The notes: generated by a model from the letters alone, not told the origin. Shown: positions 20,436 through 29,372, counted from the stretch's first letter. The stretch: 64,000 nucleotides of DNA from Arthrobacter sp. zg-Y820 (GCF_030142155.1 NZ_CP126247.1:1674001-1738000); one strand, 5' to 3'. Made by a program: numbers and translations.

Positions 20436-20501
20436 GGCGTAGATCTCCGTGTCATTCCGACGACCCACCCCATTGGAGTAAGTCCCCTCATGGCAAGGGA
20501 G

Positions 20502-21059
20502 CTACTTCTTCCCATGGTCGGGTTCTTCTCCTGAAGTTCTGGCTTCCGCTCCGGGTGGCTCAGGCTCCTCGGCTGTCTCTTTTTCCGCGGTTCCGGTACC
20601 GGTTATGGTGGTCACATAATCATCGGTGCCCGGCTCCATGGGAGCGGGGCCCGCGGACATATCAACGGCGAGGTTTGGGAAGTGCCAGTCGGTGAGAACT
20701 TCGCCTTCGGCGAAGGCCGCAGATGGGGGCGCCCCGGTAAAAGATGGCGGCGCTGCATCAGGTGGCGGGGCACTCGGTGCTGGGCCGCCATCAAGCGCCC
20801 CCACAGTCTGCGCTCTGGCCAGCAGGCCGGACGACGGGGCCGGTCCCGGTTCTCCTTGTGCTCCGGCGGCCCCGCCGTTAAGCGCGTCCAGCTCAACGAA
20901 ACCCCGGGCCATTGGTATCTGCGGGTCCGGAGCTGGCCAGGCCGGGACTGACCCGGCGGCCGTATCCCGGTTATCAGTCGGTTCCCGCGACGTATTCCCT
21001 GTATCCAGGCCAATGGCTGGTTTGTCGTCCCCGCTGTCAATTTGAATTACGACATACAT
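20502..21059 (-). CDS. Pro/Ala/Gly-rich hypothetical protein
   Basis: A 185-residue protein of low complexity, rich in Ala, Pro, Gly and acidic residues, with no signal peptide or membrane segment and no recognised domain. The start is well supported by an AAGGAG site before the ATG. It begins 13 bp after the 84-residue gene upstream and is probably the last gene of the operon that encodes the BNR propeller. A short ordered part (VLTDWHFPNLAVDMS, about residues 120-136) may be an interaction segment in a disordered chain. Function unknown. Confidence 0.65.
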   Translation of the reverse strand: MYVVIQIDSGDDKPAIGLDTGNTSREPTDNRDTAAGSVPAWPAPDPQIPMARGFVELDALNGGAAGAQGEPGPAPSSGLLARAQTVGALDGGPAPSAPPPDAAPPSFTGAPPSAAFAEGEVLTDWHFPNLAVDMSAGPAPMEPGTDDYVTTITGTGTAEKETAEEPEPPGAEARTSGEEPDHGKK

Positions 21060-21072
21060 GGGGCTGTTCTCC

Positions 21073-21327
21073 TTAGTTCAGGACCGCGTAGCGGGCTTCG
21101 AAGCTCACGGTCTGATTCGTGAGGTTCTTCACGGTGATCCAGTACGTGCATTGGGTGGCATTTGCCCGTTCAACAGCCACGTCCCAGTCCACCTGCGGAT
21201 TTCCCCCTTGGGGCGAGGTGGGCATCAGGTACCAAATAACGTGCCAGGCCGTGGGCCAGTTGAACGTAAACCACCTGTTGGAGGCCCCAGGGCCTAGAGA
21301 ACCGGTGAACTGGATGTTGGTCCACAT
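21073..21327 (-). CDS. small stand-alone FTGSL/WFTFNWP-domain protein
   Basis: This 84-residue protein is a single domain that matches the last 80 residues of the adjacent 860-residue propeller protein: FTGSL near the start, then RWFTFNWP, a tryptophan-rich segment, PQV-W-V-VERA, TYWITV-NLT and a closing ARYAVLN. It lacks a signal peptide. Both proteins therefore share a beta-rich module, here as a free copy. The gene is 15 bp downstream of the propeller gene in the same orientation. The domain is not one I can name; it may bind the large protein or the same ligand. Confidence 0.7.
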   Translation of the reverse strand: MWTNIQFTGSLGPGASNRWFTFNWPTAWHVIWYLMPTSPQGGNPQVDWDVAVERANATQCTYWITVKNLTNQTVSFEARYAVLN

Positions 21328-21342
21328 ATCTTTGTCCTTTGC

Positions 21343-23925
21343 TCAGTATCGGCTCAGAATGCTGTACCGGCCCTCAAAAGTGAGCGGGGCGGCGGTGAGA
21401 TTGCGTACGGTGATCCAGTACGTGACGTATTCGGCAGTGGCGCGCTCCACCTGTACGGTCCAGTTGACCTGCGGTGAGCCGGGCCGGGGGGTTACCGGCA
21501 TGACGGTCCAGATGATGTGCCAGGTGGCGGGCCAGTTGAAGGTGAACCAGCGGCGGGTCTCGTTGCTGGCGAGAGAGCCGGTGAACTGGGTGCCGTTGTG
21601 GGGCTGGGTCTGCCAGCCGTCCACGGGTATCTCCCAGATTCCGCGGTTCCGAGTGCCCGCACGGAGCACCCGTGCGTGCGGGTGGAATATCAGGTCGCCA
21701 ATCATGGAGTTCGGCAGCGCGTTTGAAAAGTCGGCCCATGAGGCACCTGCATTGAGAGACTGGGACACGCCGACGTCCGCTGCCACCCAGATCCGGTTGG
21801 CGTCACCTGGGTCGATTTCGATGGCGTTGATCGGCAGCGGGGGAAGACCGGCGGACCGGTCGGTCCAGGTGGAGCCGCCGTCATCGGACCGGAACACGCG
21901 TCCGCCGCTTAGCGTTGTCGACGTCGCCCAGATCCTGGTCCCGCCCGGCTGGACGTGCAGATCGCTGACATTTGCATTGGCGCGGGGCGAGGCTAGTGCC
22001 GTGAGCGTGCCCCAGGACGTCCCGCTCCAATGGCTGCAGAATATGCCTCCATTGGTGGTTCCCACGTAGACATCATCAGGACCGGGAATGTACAGGGCGC
22101 TGGAACGGGCTGCCGAGGGGAACGCCAGGCGCGTCCAGGCGGTTCCGTTGTTCCGGGAGATGTACAGCGAGTCGCCTCCCATCGCTATGGTGTCTCCCGT
22201 GGTCGCGCTGGTTTCAAACGGAGGATAAAACAGGCTGCCCTCTCCAGCGGGTACTGGCGGGAAAATGTCGGTCCAGGTCCCGAAGCCGCCCCGCGTCGTG
22301 GACCGTTGGGGAGTCATGTTGTAGTAGGTGTGGAATACCGTGTTCGGATTTGTTCGGTTGACCCCGCAGTCACCGCCGTCACCGTCCGCCACGTGTTCCA
22401 TAGTGGAGGGCCCAGTCCAGCGCTGAGTGCCGTTGTCCTGGGTGCCGCCGATCAGCCAGCGGGAGGATCCGTGGTCCTGACCGAGATACTCGAACTCGCT
22501 GATGACGAGACCGTTGTTGCAGTGCTGCCATGTGATGCCCCGATCAGCACTTCGAAACAGGCCACCGTCGTTGCCGATGTAGATCCTAGCGGAGGCACCC
22601 GGTTCGAATGCGATGGCATGCTGGTCAGGGTGAATAGACTGTCCGGTCGCGCCTTTATTGCTGAGGTTACGCCAAGACCAGTCTGTTCCGGCGAGGTCAC
22701 CGCGGTGGACCTCAATGGCACCGCAATATATTTGGGTGTCTCGGTCTGGTGAGACAGCCAGAAACCAGTCATACCACGCCTGGTTGACCCTGACGCCGGG
22801 TGGGGTGCCGACCGCGGTCCATGTAGCGTTGGCACGTCGCCACAGGTATGCGGCAGCACCCGCGGCTCCCCACGCATAGGCGACGTTGGGATTGGACGGT
22901 GCGATTGCCACTTCGAGCCGGTCAAATGTACCGGGTGCACCCGGGAGAGCGACCGCATTCCACTCGGTACCGCCGTCTGTGGACCGATGCAGCCCGTCAC
23001 GACAGGCCGCAAGTATCTCAGCCGCTGCACCCCCCGCGGGAGCCATCGACATCGACCATGTACGGACGGTGCGCCGGCGCGTCCAAGTGACGCCGCCATC
23101 TGCGGATACGTACAACCCGTGGGTCGTACCGGCCAGCAGATGGCGCCGGTCGGCACGGTCGATCACTAGGTCGTAGAACCCTTGTCCCACGAATGGCGTT
23201 GTACACAAGGGCGACCAGGTGCTGCCGCCATCGGTTGAGCGGAGTATCCCGGCCCCCAGCCACCAGTAGAAGTTGCCCTCACCCGTACCGCAGAATACTG
23301 TTCTTGAATCCGTCGGATCGAACACTACGGCCCCGACGGCGAGGGTTGCCGCGTAATCCGTACGGGGCGCCCAGCTGACACCGCGATTGAAACTCTCCCA
23401 TACACCGCCCTGCGCTGCACCGACCAGAACATGAGCGGGATTGGCCGGATCAACGGCCATCGTGGACACACGCCCGGAAACATTCACCCTGTTGGAACCG
23501 TACGTCTGACCGTTCGGGATGGTCCAAGGACCCAGTGAACGCCATTGCGGCCCGACCGCAGTGGGTGGACCCATCAACTCGACCGCCTCCCCAAAGGCCT
23601 TGGCGAGGTTTTCCTGCTGGCTTCCGGCGGAGTCCCGGGACGTTCCTGCATCCCACTGCTCAGGATGCGCTACCGCCGTGTCGCCCGTGGGCGAGGACGT
23701 GAAACCTCCCAGTACCCGGCTCATTCGACTCTGCTCTTCCCCCTGCACGGCCATGGCAATGGTTTCGGCCGCCACGTCGTCAAGACCCTCGCGCTCCAAG
23801 ATCTGCATGAGTCTCAGCAGCACCTTCCCTCCCGGCAGCCCGGTGTCGGCCGCATCCTGTTCCGCTCCTTCGTCATTGCCGAAATCCAGCCGCCCCTGGC
23901 CCGCGTCGTCCACTTCACCCTTCAT
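21343..23925 (-). CDS. BNR/sortilin-like beta-propeller protein without signal peptide
   Basis: An 860-residue protein. After an acidic N-terminal region (residues 1-130, no hydrophobic stretch) come many BNR/Asp-box repeats of the S-x-D-x-G-x-x-W type (STDGGSTWSPL, SADGGVTWTRR, STDGGTEWNAV, SADRGITWQH, SDDGGSTWTDR), which form seven- or ten-bladed propellers in sialidases, VPS10 proteins and xyloglucanases. No sialidase catalytic set was recognised. The last 80 residues are the FTGSL/WFTFNWP module also found as the next gene. The ATG at 23925 was preferred (AAGGAG site); an in-frame ATG at 23958 lacks one. It overlaps the upstream 94-residue gene. It looks like a surface or secreted protein but has no Sec or Tat signal. 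Confidence 0.8.
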   Translation of the reverse strand: MKGEVDDAGQGRLDFGNDEGAEQDAADTGLPGGKVLLRLMQILEREGLDDVAAETIAMAVQGEEQSRMSRVLGGFTSSPTGDTAVAHPEQWDAGTSRDSAGSQQENLAKAFGEAVELMGPPTAVGPQWRSLGPWTIPNGQTYGSNRVNVSGRVSTMAVDPANPAHVLVGAAQGGVWESFNRGVSWAPRTDYAATLAVGAVVFDPTDSRTVFCGTGEGNFYWWLGAGILRSTDGGSTWSPLCTTPFVGQGFYDLVIDRADRRHLLAGTTHGLYVSADGGVTWTRRRTVRTWSMSMAPAGGAAAEILAACRDGLHRSTDGGTEWNAVALPGAPGTFDRLEVAIAPSNPNVAYAWGAAGAAAYLWRRANATWTAVGTPPGVRVNQAWYDWFLAVSPDRDTQIYCGAIEVHRGDLAGTDWSWRNLSNKGATGQSIHPDQHAIAFEPGASARIYIGNDGGLFRSADRGITWQHCNNGLVISEFEYLGQDHGSSRWLIGGTQDNGTQRWTGPSTMEHVADGDGGDCGVNRTNPNTVFHTYYNMTPQRSTTRGGFGTWTDIFPPVPAGEGSLFYPPFETSATTGDTIAMGGDSLYISRNNGTAWTRLAFPSAARSSALYIPGPDDVYVGTTNGGIFCSHWSGTSWGTLTALASPRANANVSDLHVQPGGTRIWATSTTLSGGRVFRSDDGGSTWTDRSAGLPPLPINAIEIDPGDANRIWVAADVGVSQSLNAGASWADFSNALPNSMIGDLIFHPHARVLRAGTRNRGIWEIPVDGWQTQPHNGTQFTGSLASNETRRWFTFNWPATWHIIWTVMPVTPRPGSPQVNWTVQVERATAEYVTYWITVRNLTAAPLTFEGRYSILSRY

Positions 23926-24199
23926 CGGGTGCTCCTTCGTCTGATTGTTCTTCCTCATCAGGGGAAGACGCCTCTGAGGGCGGAGTTTCCGCCATTGATT
24001 CCTTGCCGGGCTCCTTTTCGGAACTCAGCTGGTCAGGCACACGGTGGGAGATCATCTCATCCAGGCGTCTCCGGGCGTGGCCGCCCTCACCGTCATCCTG
24101 CTGACTGCCGCTTTTACCGGCGTAATAGTCGCTGTCTTTCTCCGAGGCGCCGGTGCCGTTGCCGCCCTGATGCGATTCGTGTTCGTGCTTATCATTCAT
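23915..24199 (-). CDS. small acidic hydrophilic protein, first gene of the propeller operon
   Basis: A 94-residue, highly charged protein (His, Glu, Asp, Ser and Gly rich; ends SSPDEEEQSDEGAPDEG) with no hydrophobic segment, so probably disordered. Its stop codon lies 11 bp inside the start of the propeller gene, which implies translational coupling. The heptamer pair at 24255-24272 and a TAACGT box at 24241-24246 lie about 40-70 bp upstream. A role as chaperone or carrier for the large protein is possible but unsupported by similarity. Confidence 0.6.
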   Translation of the reverse strand: MNDKHEHESHQGGNGTGASEKDSDYYAGKSGSQQDDGEGGHARRRLDEMISHRVPDQLSSEKEPGKESMAETPPSEASSPDEEEQSDEGAPDEG

Positions 24200-24240
24200 G
24201 GGCTCATACCGCCTTCAGGAAAACCGGTGTACCGATCGCA

Positions 24241-24272
24241 ACGTTAGTCAGCAAGCGTTACATCTGCGTTAC
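24241..24272 (-). promoter_or_regulatory. heptamer direct repeat (11-bp period) and -10 box before the propeller operon
   Basis: On the minus strand GTAACGC-AGAT-GTAACGC (24272 to 24255) is followed by exactly 8 nt and TAACGT (24246-24241), a plausible -10 box. Direct heptamers at 11 bp with the inner copy 8 bp from the -10 box is the arrangement known for SARP-type activators of streptomycetes. The sequence differs from known SARP sites, so the regulator is unknown. Confidence 0.6.
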
Positions 24273-25858
24273 TGTGGCGTGCTAGGCCCACCCAGGGGGT
24301 GTGTCCGTAACTACGACTGCCCGGAACCCCGGGAAACTTCGAGGCTCACACTGGTCTGATTAGTTGTTTTCGATCACGAACGCAGAAGGGCGGAGCCCGT
24401 GCCGGAAAGGCGATAAGTCGAGACAGGCCAGCGCGTGGCCGCACTTACGGCCCTACCCAGGTTCTCCAACGCATTGAGCTTCTTCAATGCTTTACCGTGT
24501 AATGGCGCACTGCACTTTTTGGAAGCCAAGGTCAGGCTAATGTCATGACCCGCGGATACAGGTTCACACGGTTTCCATTGATCTATCATGTGCGCCGGAT
24601 CTCAGGTGCTTCCCTCGAAGGGTTGACGGCGCTGCTTGGTCATGAAGACCATCCTGCAATCCGGTCTTGGCGGGTTTCAAAACCGCTTGGTGCCGAAAAG
24701 CAAGCGGCTAAATTTGATCTGCCAAACCTCGAGAGCCATGCCCTCGTGAAGGTCATGCCGCACCAGAAGAAATTGCCCAACTTCCCGGTATAAGCTTCCG
24801 AGAGTTCGAATGGCGCCGGCCACGCCAAATGGCTCCTTGTCGCTGCATGCCACTCACGCTTCGTCAAGTCCATCACGCAGTGTGGGGACGACCCTCCGAC
24901 GCATTCGTCAGAACGGACAGCTTCGTCAAAACGTGATCCGGTTTTCCTCTTTCTCCGGCTAGGCGATAAACGTCGCTACGAGCACGCCCACCCGGGGATC
25001 GTCCATACTCGTTGAGCGCGTCGAGGCATCTAAAGACGACATAGTCCCGTTGACATCTTCTCCAGTGTGCGGCAACTATGCGCACGGCCTCTGCTTTCAT
25101 AGCTGCCGCTGTCTCGACCAGCGCGCACACAACGCGTATGCGAAAGCCGGGCCGCATCATCCAGCGCAGGTTCCTTAGCATCGCGGGCAAAACCAGGTAG
25201 AGCGGAAACGCCAGACCTTGTCGCCGCGGTTAGTTCGGATTATCACCCCGGAGTTCCCCCGGATTGGAATCCTAGGACACTTGCCAACCGCATTCTGCCA
25301 ATTCACCCGTCATTTCAGTGTTACTGGACGCACGAACGCGGATGGCAGCCCAACCACCATGCAGAAAACGCAACCCGACTCAGCGAAAAACCCGTTACCA
25401 CCGGTGAACGTCGGCATGCCTCCTGAGCCGACATTTCCGTTCAGCACGCGTTCGTACTTCGCCGCCCCCTCAAAGACTCACCTTCGGTTGGCTGCACGAC
25501 TCTGGGGCGGTAACGCAGTAGTAACGCCGGGGGAGGTCTACTTCAGGCTAAGAAGGCGTCGTAACACCTTCCAGAGTTCTGCACCGGACCTTCAGGAAGT
25601 GATAAATGAAAATGGAATGACCGTTGATGAGGCACTGTTTCTTTAAAGAAATGAGTACGTGCGGGCCAGCAGAGGAGGCACCGGCCCCGGAACAGTCGAT
25701 CCTGGAACTGGGATGGCCCACCGAATTCGGTTCTTGATGAGAAGGGGATGACCTGTTTCCTCAGGCAGTGACGAAAAGATGATTTCTACTCGGGAGTAAA
25801 AATCTGGATGACAGCCGGCAGCGCTTTGGCATCTGCCCGTGTCCGTTGGGAGTTGTTC
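24273..25858. other. long region without a convincing gene
   Basis: About 1.6 kb of lower GC content with only short frames (for example 24545-24793 plus, 24873-25190 minus, 25218-25646 plus) that lack good ribosome sites, codon bias or recognisable motifs. It contains one heptamer pair (25510-25527). It is probably decayed or intergenic island DNA; small genes cannot be excluded. Confidence 0.5.
25510..25527 (+). promoter_or_regulatory. heptamer direct repeat (11-bp period), orphan copy
   Basis: GTAACGC-AGTA-GTAACGC on the plus strand, with two perfect heptamers. TCTACT lies 9 nt downstream. No credible gene follows closely; the next coding-like sequence is the truncated glgB about 330 bp away. 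Confidence 0.5.
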
Positions 25859-26283
25859 ATGGCCGCGTCGCAGGAGCATGTTTCTGGTGCCACGCCAATG
25901 GGGGGTGGCTGGTGTGGCAAACGGCGCGACGTTCCGGGTTCGGGCCCCAGGTGCGGACCATTTGTACGTGGCATTAAACGGGGCGGACGACTACACGCCC
26001 CGGGACCAGGATCAACTGGTCAAGGACGTTGGAACCGGGCACTGGACGGGCTTCTTCCCTTCAGCTTCTGACGGCACGAAATACCGGTTCTACGTGGTGG
26101 GACAGGGCGGAAAAGGATTGAGGCGCAATCCTCGGGCGCGGGAGCTTGAGCTTTCTGCGTACCCGCCACGCTGTGACTGCATTCTCAGGCCAGTGGACAG
26201 TTACCCGTGGCGCGATCAGGAGTACCGCTCCCCGGCGTTCAGCGATCTTATCGTCTACCAGTTGCATGTAGGCCCTGCGGACG
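25859..26283 (+). pseudogene. glgB: truncated and frameshifted 1,4-alpha-glucan branching enzyme-like gene
   Basis: The N-terminal part of a GlgB-like enzyme (glycogen branching, GH13 with a CBM48 domain) is visible: SGATPMGGGW in one frame, then after a shift near 25905 NGATFRVRAPGADHLYVALN, DYTPRDQDQLVKDV, GHWTGFFPSASDGTKYRFYV and SPAFSDLIVYQLHVG, which leads into the GH13 barrel. Similarity stops at about 26272, so the whole catalytic barrel is missing. With one frameshift and the 3' deletion it is non-functional. The gene is a relic, and nothing else for glycogen synthesis is nearby. Confidence 0.7.
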
Positions 26284-26374
26284 CCCGTCAATGCTCATTG
26301 ACATCTTTCTTCTCTGATTGAAGGTACTTCGGGAGGTGTCGGGCACCGCTCCCCATCTCTGGATTACTCCTGCT

Positions 26375-26392
26375 GCGTTATTGCCGCGTTAC
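26375..26392 (-). promoter_or_regulatory. heptamer direct repeat (11-bp period) of a decapitated transcription unit
   Basis: On the minus strand GTAACGC-GGCA-ATAACGC is followed by 8 nt and TAATCC. About 70 bp further an AGAAGAAAG site precedes ATGTCAATGAGCATTGACGG (start at 26301), but the frame ends after 18 codons where the glgB fragment begins. It seems to be the promoter and start of a gene whose body was lost. Confidence 0.45.
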
Positions 26393-26559
26393 CGTCACCG
26401 CAGCCGATTCAACTTTCCGGAACGGCACCATCTCTCCCACGGCACAACTGCCATCGACCCTCAGGGCGGATCCAGAGCGAACACGAATCAAATCACGGGG
26501 TGCAGGCGGATCCCGGAATCAACGCCACCACCAATGCCAGGCGGAAGATCCGGAGCGCG

Positions 26560-27057
26560 TCAGTGGCCTAGCACCAGCTTCTCCGGCGTGCAGTCCAGCA
26601 CGCGGAGCAGCATAGGTTGAACGAGGCCTTCCTCCATGGTGAGGCTGACCCTGTCGGCGCCCTCAAGGACCCAGCGTCCAGGCACCTTGGTTGATCCATC
26701 GGCAGCCGCAATCCCCAAATAACTCGCCCGGCCGTCGGCTTCGAACTCATAACCTGTCCGGCCCCTAGCCGGTGGGAATGCGTAATCAGCCGGGCGATAA
26801 ACCTCCATTCCATCGGAATCCTCCTCATGGGAGTGCATCCAACGGCCGAGGAGGCACGTGCGTAAATCGGTCATGGTGCGGCCCTTCTCTGATGGCGACT
26901 GTGCCGATGATACTGGCCCGCCGGTATCCGGCGTCGAGGGTGTGCCACAGCCGGCAGTGATCAAAACCAGGAGAAACAACGTAAGGAGACTTGAAGCTGA
27001 GGGAACTGATATATCGGGGTGATGGTGGAACCGCCGGTCTCGAAGTGGTGAGCTCAT
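26560..27057 (-). CDS. putative lipoprotein
   Basis: A 165-residue protein with a lipoprotein signal peptide: a basic N-terminus, hydrophobic SSLLTLFLLVL and the lipobox ITAGC with Cys37, so it should be anchored outside the membrane by Lgt and LspA. The mature part after a Ser/Pro linker has a compact domain (LLGRWMHSHEEDSDGMEVY to PGRWVLEGADRVSLTMEEG) resembling small lipocalin-like or META-like beta domains, without a firm family match. It begins 22 bp after the metalloprotease gene in the same direction, so it is likely the second gene of that operon. Confidence 0.65.
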   Translation of the reverse strand: MSSPLRDRRFHHHPDISVPSASSLLTLFLLVLITAGCGTPSTPDTGGPVSSAQSPSEKGRTMTDLRTCLLGRWMHSHEEDSDGMEVYRPADYAFPPARGRTGYEFEADGRASYLGIAAADGSTKVPGRWVLEGADRVSLTMEEGLVQPMLLRVLDCTPEKLVLGH

Positions 27058-27078
27058 TCTGGTCTTCTGTCCGGGTTG

Positions 27079-29232
27079 TTAGCTGCCGATGGAGCCCGGG
27101 CCTGGGACGAAGCGGGGGTGTTTCTCGACCCGCCAGTCGCCGGCGGTGTAGGCGAAGTTATCCACTACCTTGGCCGGGGCCTTGAAGGTCCCGTCGCCGT
27201 TGTTCAGGGAGACCCAGACTCCGCCGTCGCCGAAACCGATAATGTCGGCCCGGCCGTCTCCGGTGAGGTCGGCCAGGAAGCGGGGGTGTTTCTCGACCCG
27301 CCAGTCGCCGGCGGTGTAGGCGAAGTTGTCCACTACCCTGGCCGGGGCCTTGAAGGTCCCGTCGCCGTTGTTCAGGGAGACCCAGACTCCGCCGTCGCCG
27401 AAACCGATAATGTCGGCCCGGCCGTCTCCGGTGAGGTCGGCCAGGAAGCGGGGGTGCTTCTCGACCCGCCAGTCGCCGGCGGTGTAGGCGAAGTTATCCA
27501 CTACCCTGGCCGGGGCCTTGAAGGTCCCGTCACCGTTGTTCAGGGACGCCCAGACTCCGCCGTCACCGAAACCGATAATGTCGGCCCGGCCGTCTCCGGT
27601 GAGGTCGGCCAGGAAGCGGGGGTGCTTCTCGACCCGCCAGTCGCCGGCGGTGTAGGCGAAGTTATCCACTACCCTGGCCGGGGCCTTGAAGGTCCCGTCA
27701 CCGTTGTTCAGGGAGACCCAGACTCCGCCGTCACCGAAACCGATAATGTCGGCCCGGCCGTCTCCGGTGAGGTCGGCCAGGAAGCGGGGGTGTTTCTCGA
27801 CCCGCCAGTCGCCGGCGGTGTAGGCGAAGTTATCCACTACCTTGGCCGGGGCCTTGAAGGTCCCGTCGCCGTTGTTCAGGGAGACCCAGACTCCGCCGTC
27901 ACCGAAACCGATAATGTCGGCCCGGCCGTCTCCGGTGAGGTCGGCCAGGAAGCGGGGGTGTTTCTCGACCCGCCAGTCGCCGGCGGTGTAGGCGAAGTTA
28001 TCCACTACCTTGGCCGGGGCCTTGAAGGTCCCGTCGCCGTTGTTCAGGGAGACCCAGACTCCGCCGTCGCCGAAACCGATAATGTCGGCCCGGCCGTCTC
28101 CGGTGAGGTCGGCCAGGAAGCGGGGGTGTTTCTCGACCCGCCAGTCACCGGCGCTGTAGGCGAAGTTATCCACTACCCTGGCCGGGGCCTTGAAGGTCCC
28201 GTCGCCGTTGTTCAGGGACGCCCAGACTCCGCCGTCGCCGAAACCGATAATGTCGCCCTTCCTGTCCCCGGTCAGGTCAGGGCCGGCACTGCTCACCCCA
28301 GGCACCACCTCAGCACCAATCGAGGCGCGCGGACCATCCAGTGTGGCCTGCGCCCGGATCACCTGCCCTGCGGTGAACATGAACATGCCGGCATCGTCGG
28401 TGTAGTCCATATAGTTCACGAACATGTCGCCGTCGGGACCGTTTGAACACGTAACGTGAGGAAAGACCGGCCGCCCAAAATTGGGCCCGGCGGCATTAGG
28501 AGTGTCATCGACCTCGTCGGAGCCGTTGCATCCGGTACCGTCATCGCCCCAAATATGAAACAGGTTCAGCCAATGACCGATCTCATGGGTCGCGGTCCGG
28601 CCGCGGTCGAAAGGTGCCTGCGCGGTGCCGGACGTTCCGAAACCTGAGTGAAGAATGACCACACCGTCAACGGCCGTCGGTGCTCCAGGGAACGTCGCGT
28701 AGCCCAACAGTCCACCCTCGAGTTGACACACCCACATGTTCAGATACCGGTCCGCAGGCCACGGATTGGCGCCACCCGTCGCTGCGGACTTAACGGGGTC
28801 TCCCACGTGACCGAACCCCTTCACCGTGGTTGGTGTTCGGGTTATCCCGCTCGTGGGGTTCCCGCCAGGATCCACTTTTGCCAATTCGAATTCAATCCGT
28901 GGGTCACCAATCCTGGATTGCCAGACAGCGGGAACGCCGCTGATGTCCGCATTGGCCGCCCGGAAGTCCCGGTTAAGCACATCAATCTGACTCTGGATTT
29001 GTTCATCGGAGATGTTCTCGTTCGGCTCATGCCACACCACGTGCACCGCGACAGGGATCCTTGTAATCCCTGGCCGCGCCGCTGTCCTTCGCTGTGCGAA
29101 ACTTCGTGCTGCCGTCTCAATGCCCGCACGCGCCGAGGCGTAGGAAGAGTCTTCATTCAACAGACGACGATGCTCCTCCATGGTCGCGCAGGACCGTCGC
29201 AGGGGCTGGTCTGGGGTCATAACCTCGGTCAC
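27079..29232 (-). CDS. M43-type zinc metalloprotease with seven FG-GAP repeats
   Basis: A 717-residue protein. Residues 55-300 form an M43 (pappalysin-like) protease domain: zinc ligands and catalytic Glu217 in [11 protein letters not shown] (216-226) and the Met-turn NYMDY (Met275). Residues 319-710 are seven FG-GAP/VCBS repeats of exactly 56 residues ([19 protein letters not shown] and following), each with a calcium-binding D-x-(T/N)-G-D-G motif. The chain ends just after the last repeat. The GTG at 29232 has an AGGAGA site. No signal peptide is visible; the N-terminus ([14 protein letters not shown]) is typical of bacterial M43 relatives. Likely an extracellular or surface protease by family; export route unknown. 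Confidence 0.85.
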   Translation of the reverse strand: MTEVMTPDQPLRRSCATMEEHRRLLNEDSSYASARAGIETAARSFAQRRTAARPGITRIPVAVHVVWHEPNENISDEQIQSQIDVLNRDFRAANADISGVPAVWQSRIGDPRIEFELAKVDPGGNPTSGITRTPTTVKGFGHVGDPVKSAATGGANPWPADRYLNMWVCQLEGGLLGYATFPGAPTAVDGVVILHSGFGTSGTAQAPFDRGRTATHEIGHWLNLFHIWGDDGTGCNGSDEVDDTPNAAGPNFGRPVFPHVTCSNGPDGDMFVNYMDYTDDAGMFMFTAGQVIRAQATLDGPRASIGAEVVPGVSSAGPDLTGDRKGDIIGFGDGGVWASLNNGDGTFKAPARVVDNFAYSAGDWRVEKHPRFLADLTGDGRADIIGFGDGGVWVSLNNGDGTFKAPAKVVDNFAYTAGDWRVEKHPRFLADLTGDGRADIIGFGDGGVWVSLNNGDGTFKAPAKVVDNFAYTAGDWRVEKHPRFLADLTGDGRADIIGFGDGGVWVSLNNGDGTFKAPARVVDNFAYTAGDWRVEKHPRFLADLTGDGRADIIGFGDGGVWASLNNGDGTFKAPARVVDNFAYTAGDWRVEKHPRFLADLTGDGRADIIGFGDGGVWVSLNNGDGTFKAPARVVDNFAYTAGDWRVEKHPRFLADLTGDGRADIIGFGDGGVWVSLNNGDGTFKAPAKVVDNFAYTAGDWRVEKHPRFVPGPGSIGS
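27108..28278. repeat. tandem array of seven 168-bp repeats
   Basis: The FG-GAP part of the metalloprotease gene is a direct tandem array with an exact 168-bp period (for example the junction motif AGCGGGGGTG at 27111, 27279 and 27447). Copies differ by only a few bases, mostly synonymous C/T changes, plus Val/Ala and Lys/Arg swaps. The first copy in protein order is the most divergent. Such identity implies recent expansion or gene conversion. Confidence 0.95.
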
Positions 29233-29354
29233 TTCTATCTCCTATCAAGTTCTGCCTCATGAGGGAGCGGAACGCTGTCCACTGATTAATTTGCGACTGC
29301 TGCTGTCACTTGAAGTTCCACGTACGAATGATTGATCACAGGTTGACAGAGCGA

Positions 29355-29372
29355 CCGTTACTGACGCGTTAT
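29355..29372 (-). promoter_or_regulatory. heptamer direct repeat (11-bp period) before the metalloprotease operon
   Basis: On the minus strand ATAACGC-GTCA-GTAACGG lies about 120 bp upstream of the metalloprotease start. On the plus strand a third, partial copy (GCGTGGA) follows at 29377, still at 11 bp. No strong -10 box is seen 8 nt downstream (TCAACC), so the promoter is less clear than at the propeller operon. Confidence 0.5.

Noticed and set aside
24545..25646. Short frames of 60-140 codons in the 24.3-25.8 kb gap
   Set aside because: No ribosome sites, weak third-position bias and no recognisable motifs; kept only as a region of uncertain content.
25651..25737. 28-codon frame (MSTCGPAEEAP and on) downstream of the orphan heptamer pair
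   Set aside because: It lacks a ribosome site and any similarity; its closeness to the heptamer pair is not enough to call a gene.
27108..28278. CRISPR-like array
   Set aside because: The regularly spaced repeats are 168-bp coding units without spacers and translate into FG-GAP repeats.
27076..28446. 456-residue repetitive open frame on the plus strand across the FG-GAP array
   Set aside because: It is the antisense shadow of the 168-bp repeats: the period is a multiple of three, so any stop-free frame in one copy is open in all. The minus-strand frame has the M43 motifs and a ribosome site.
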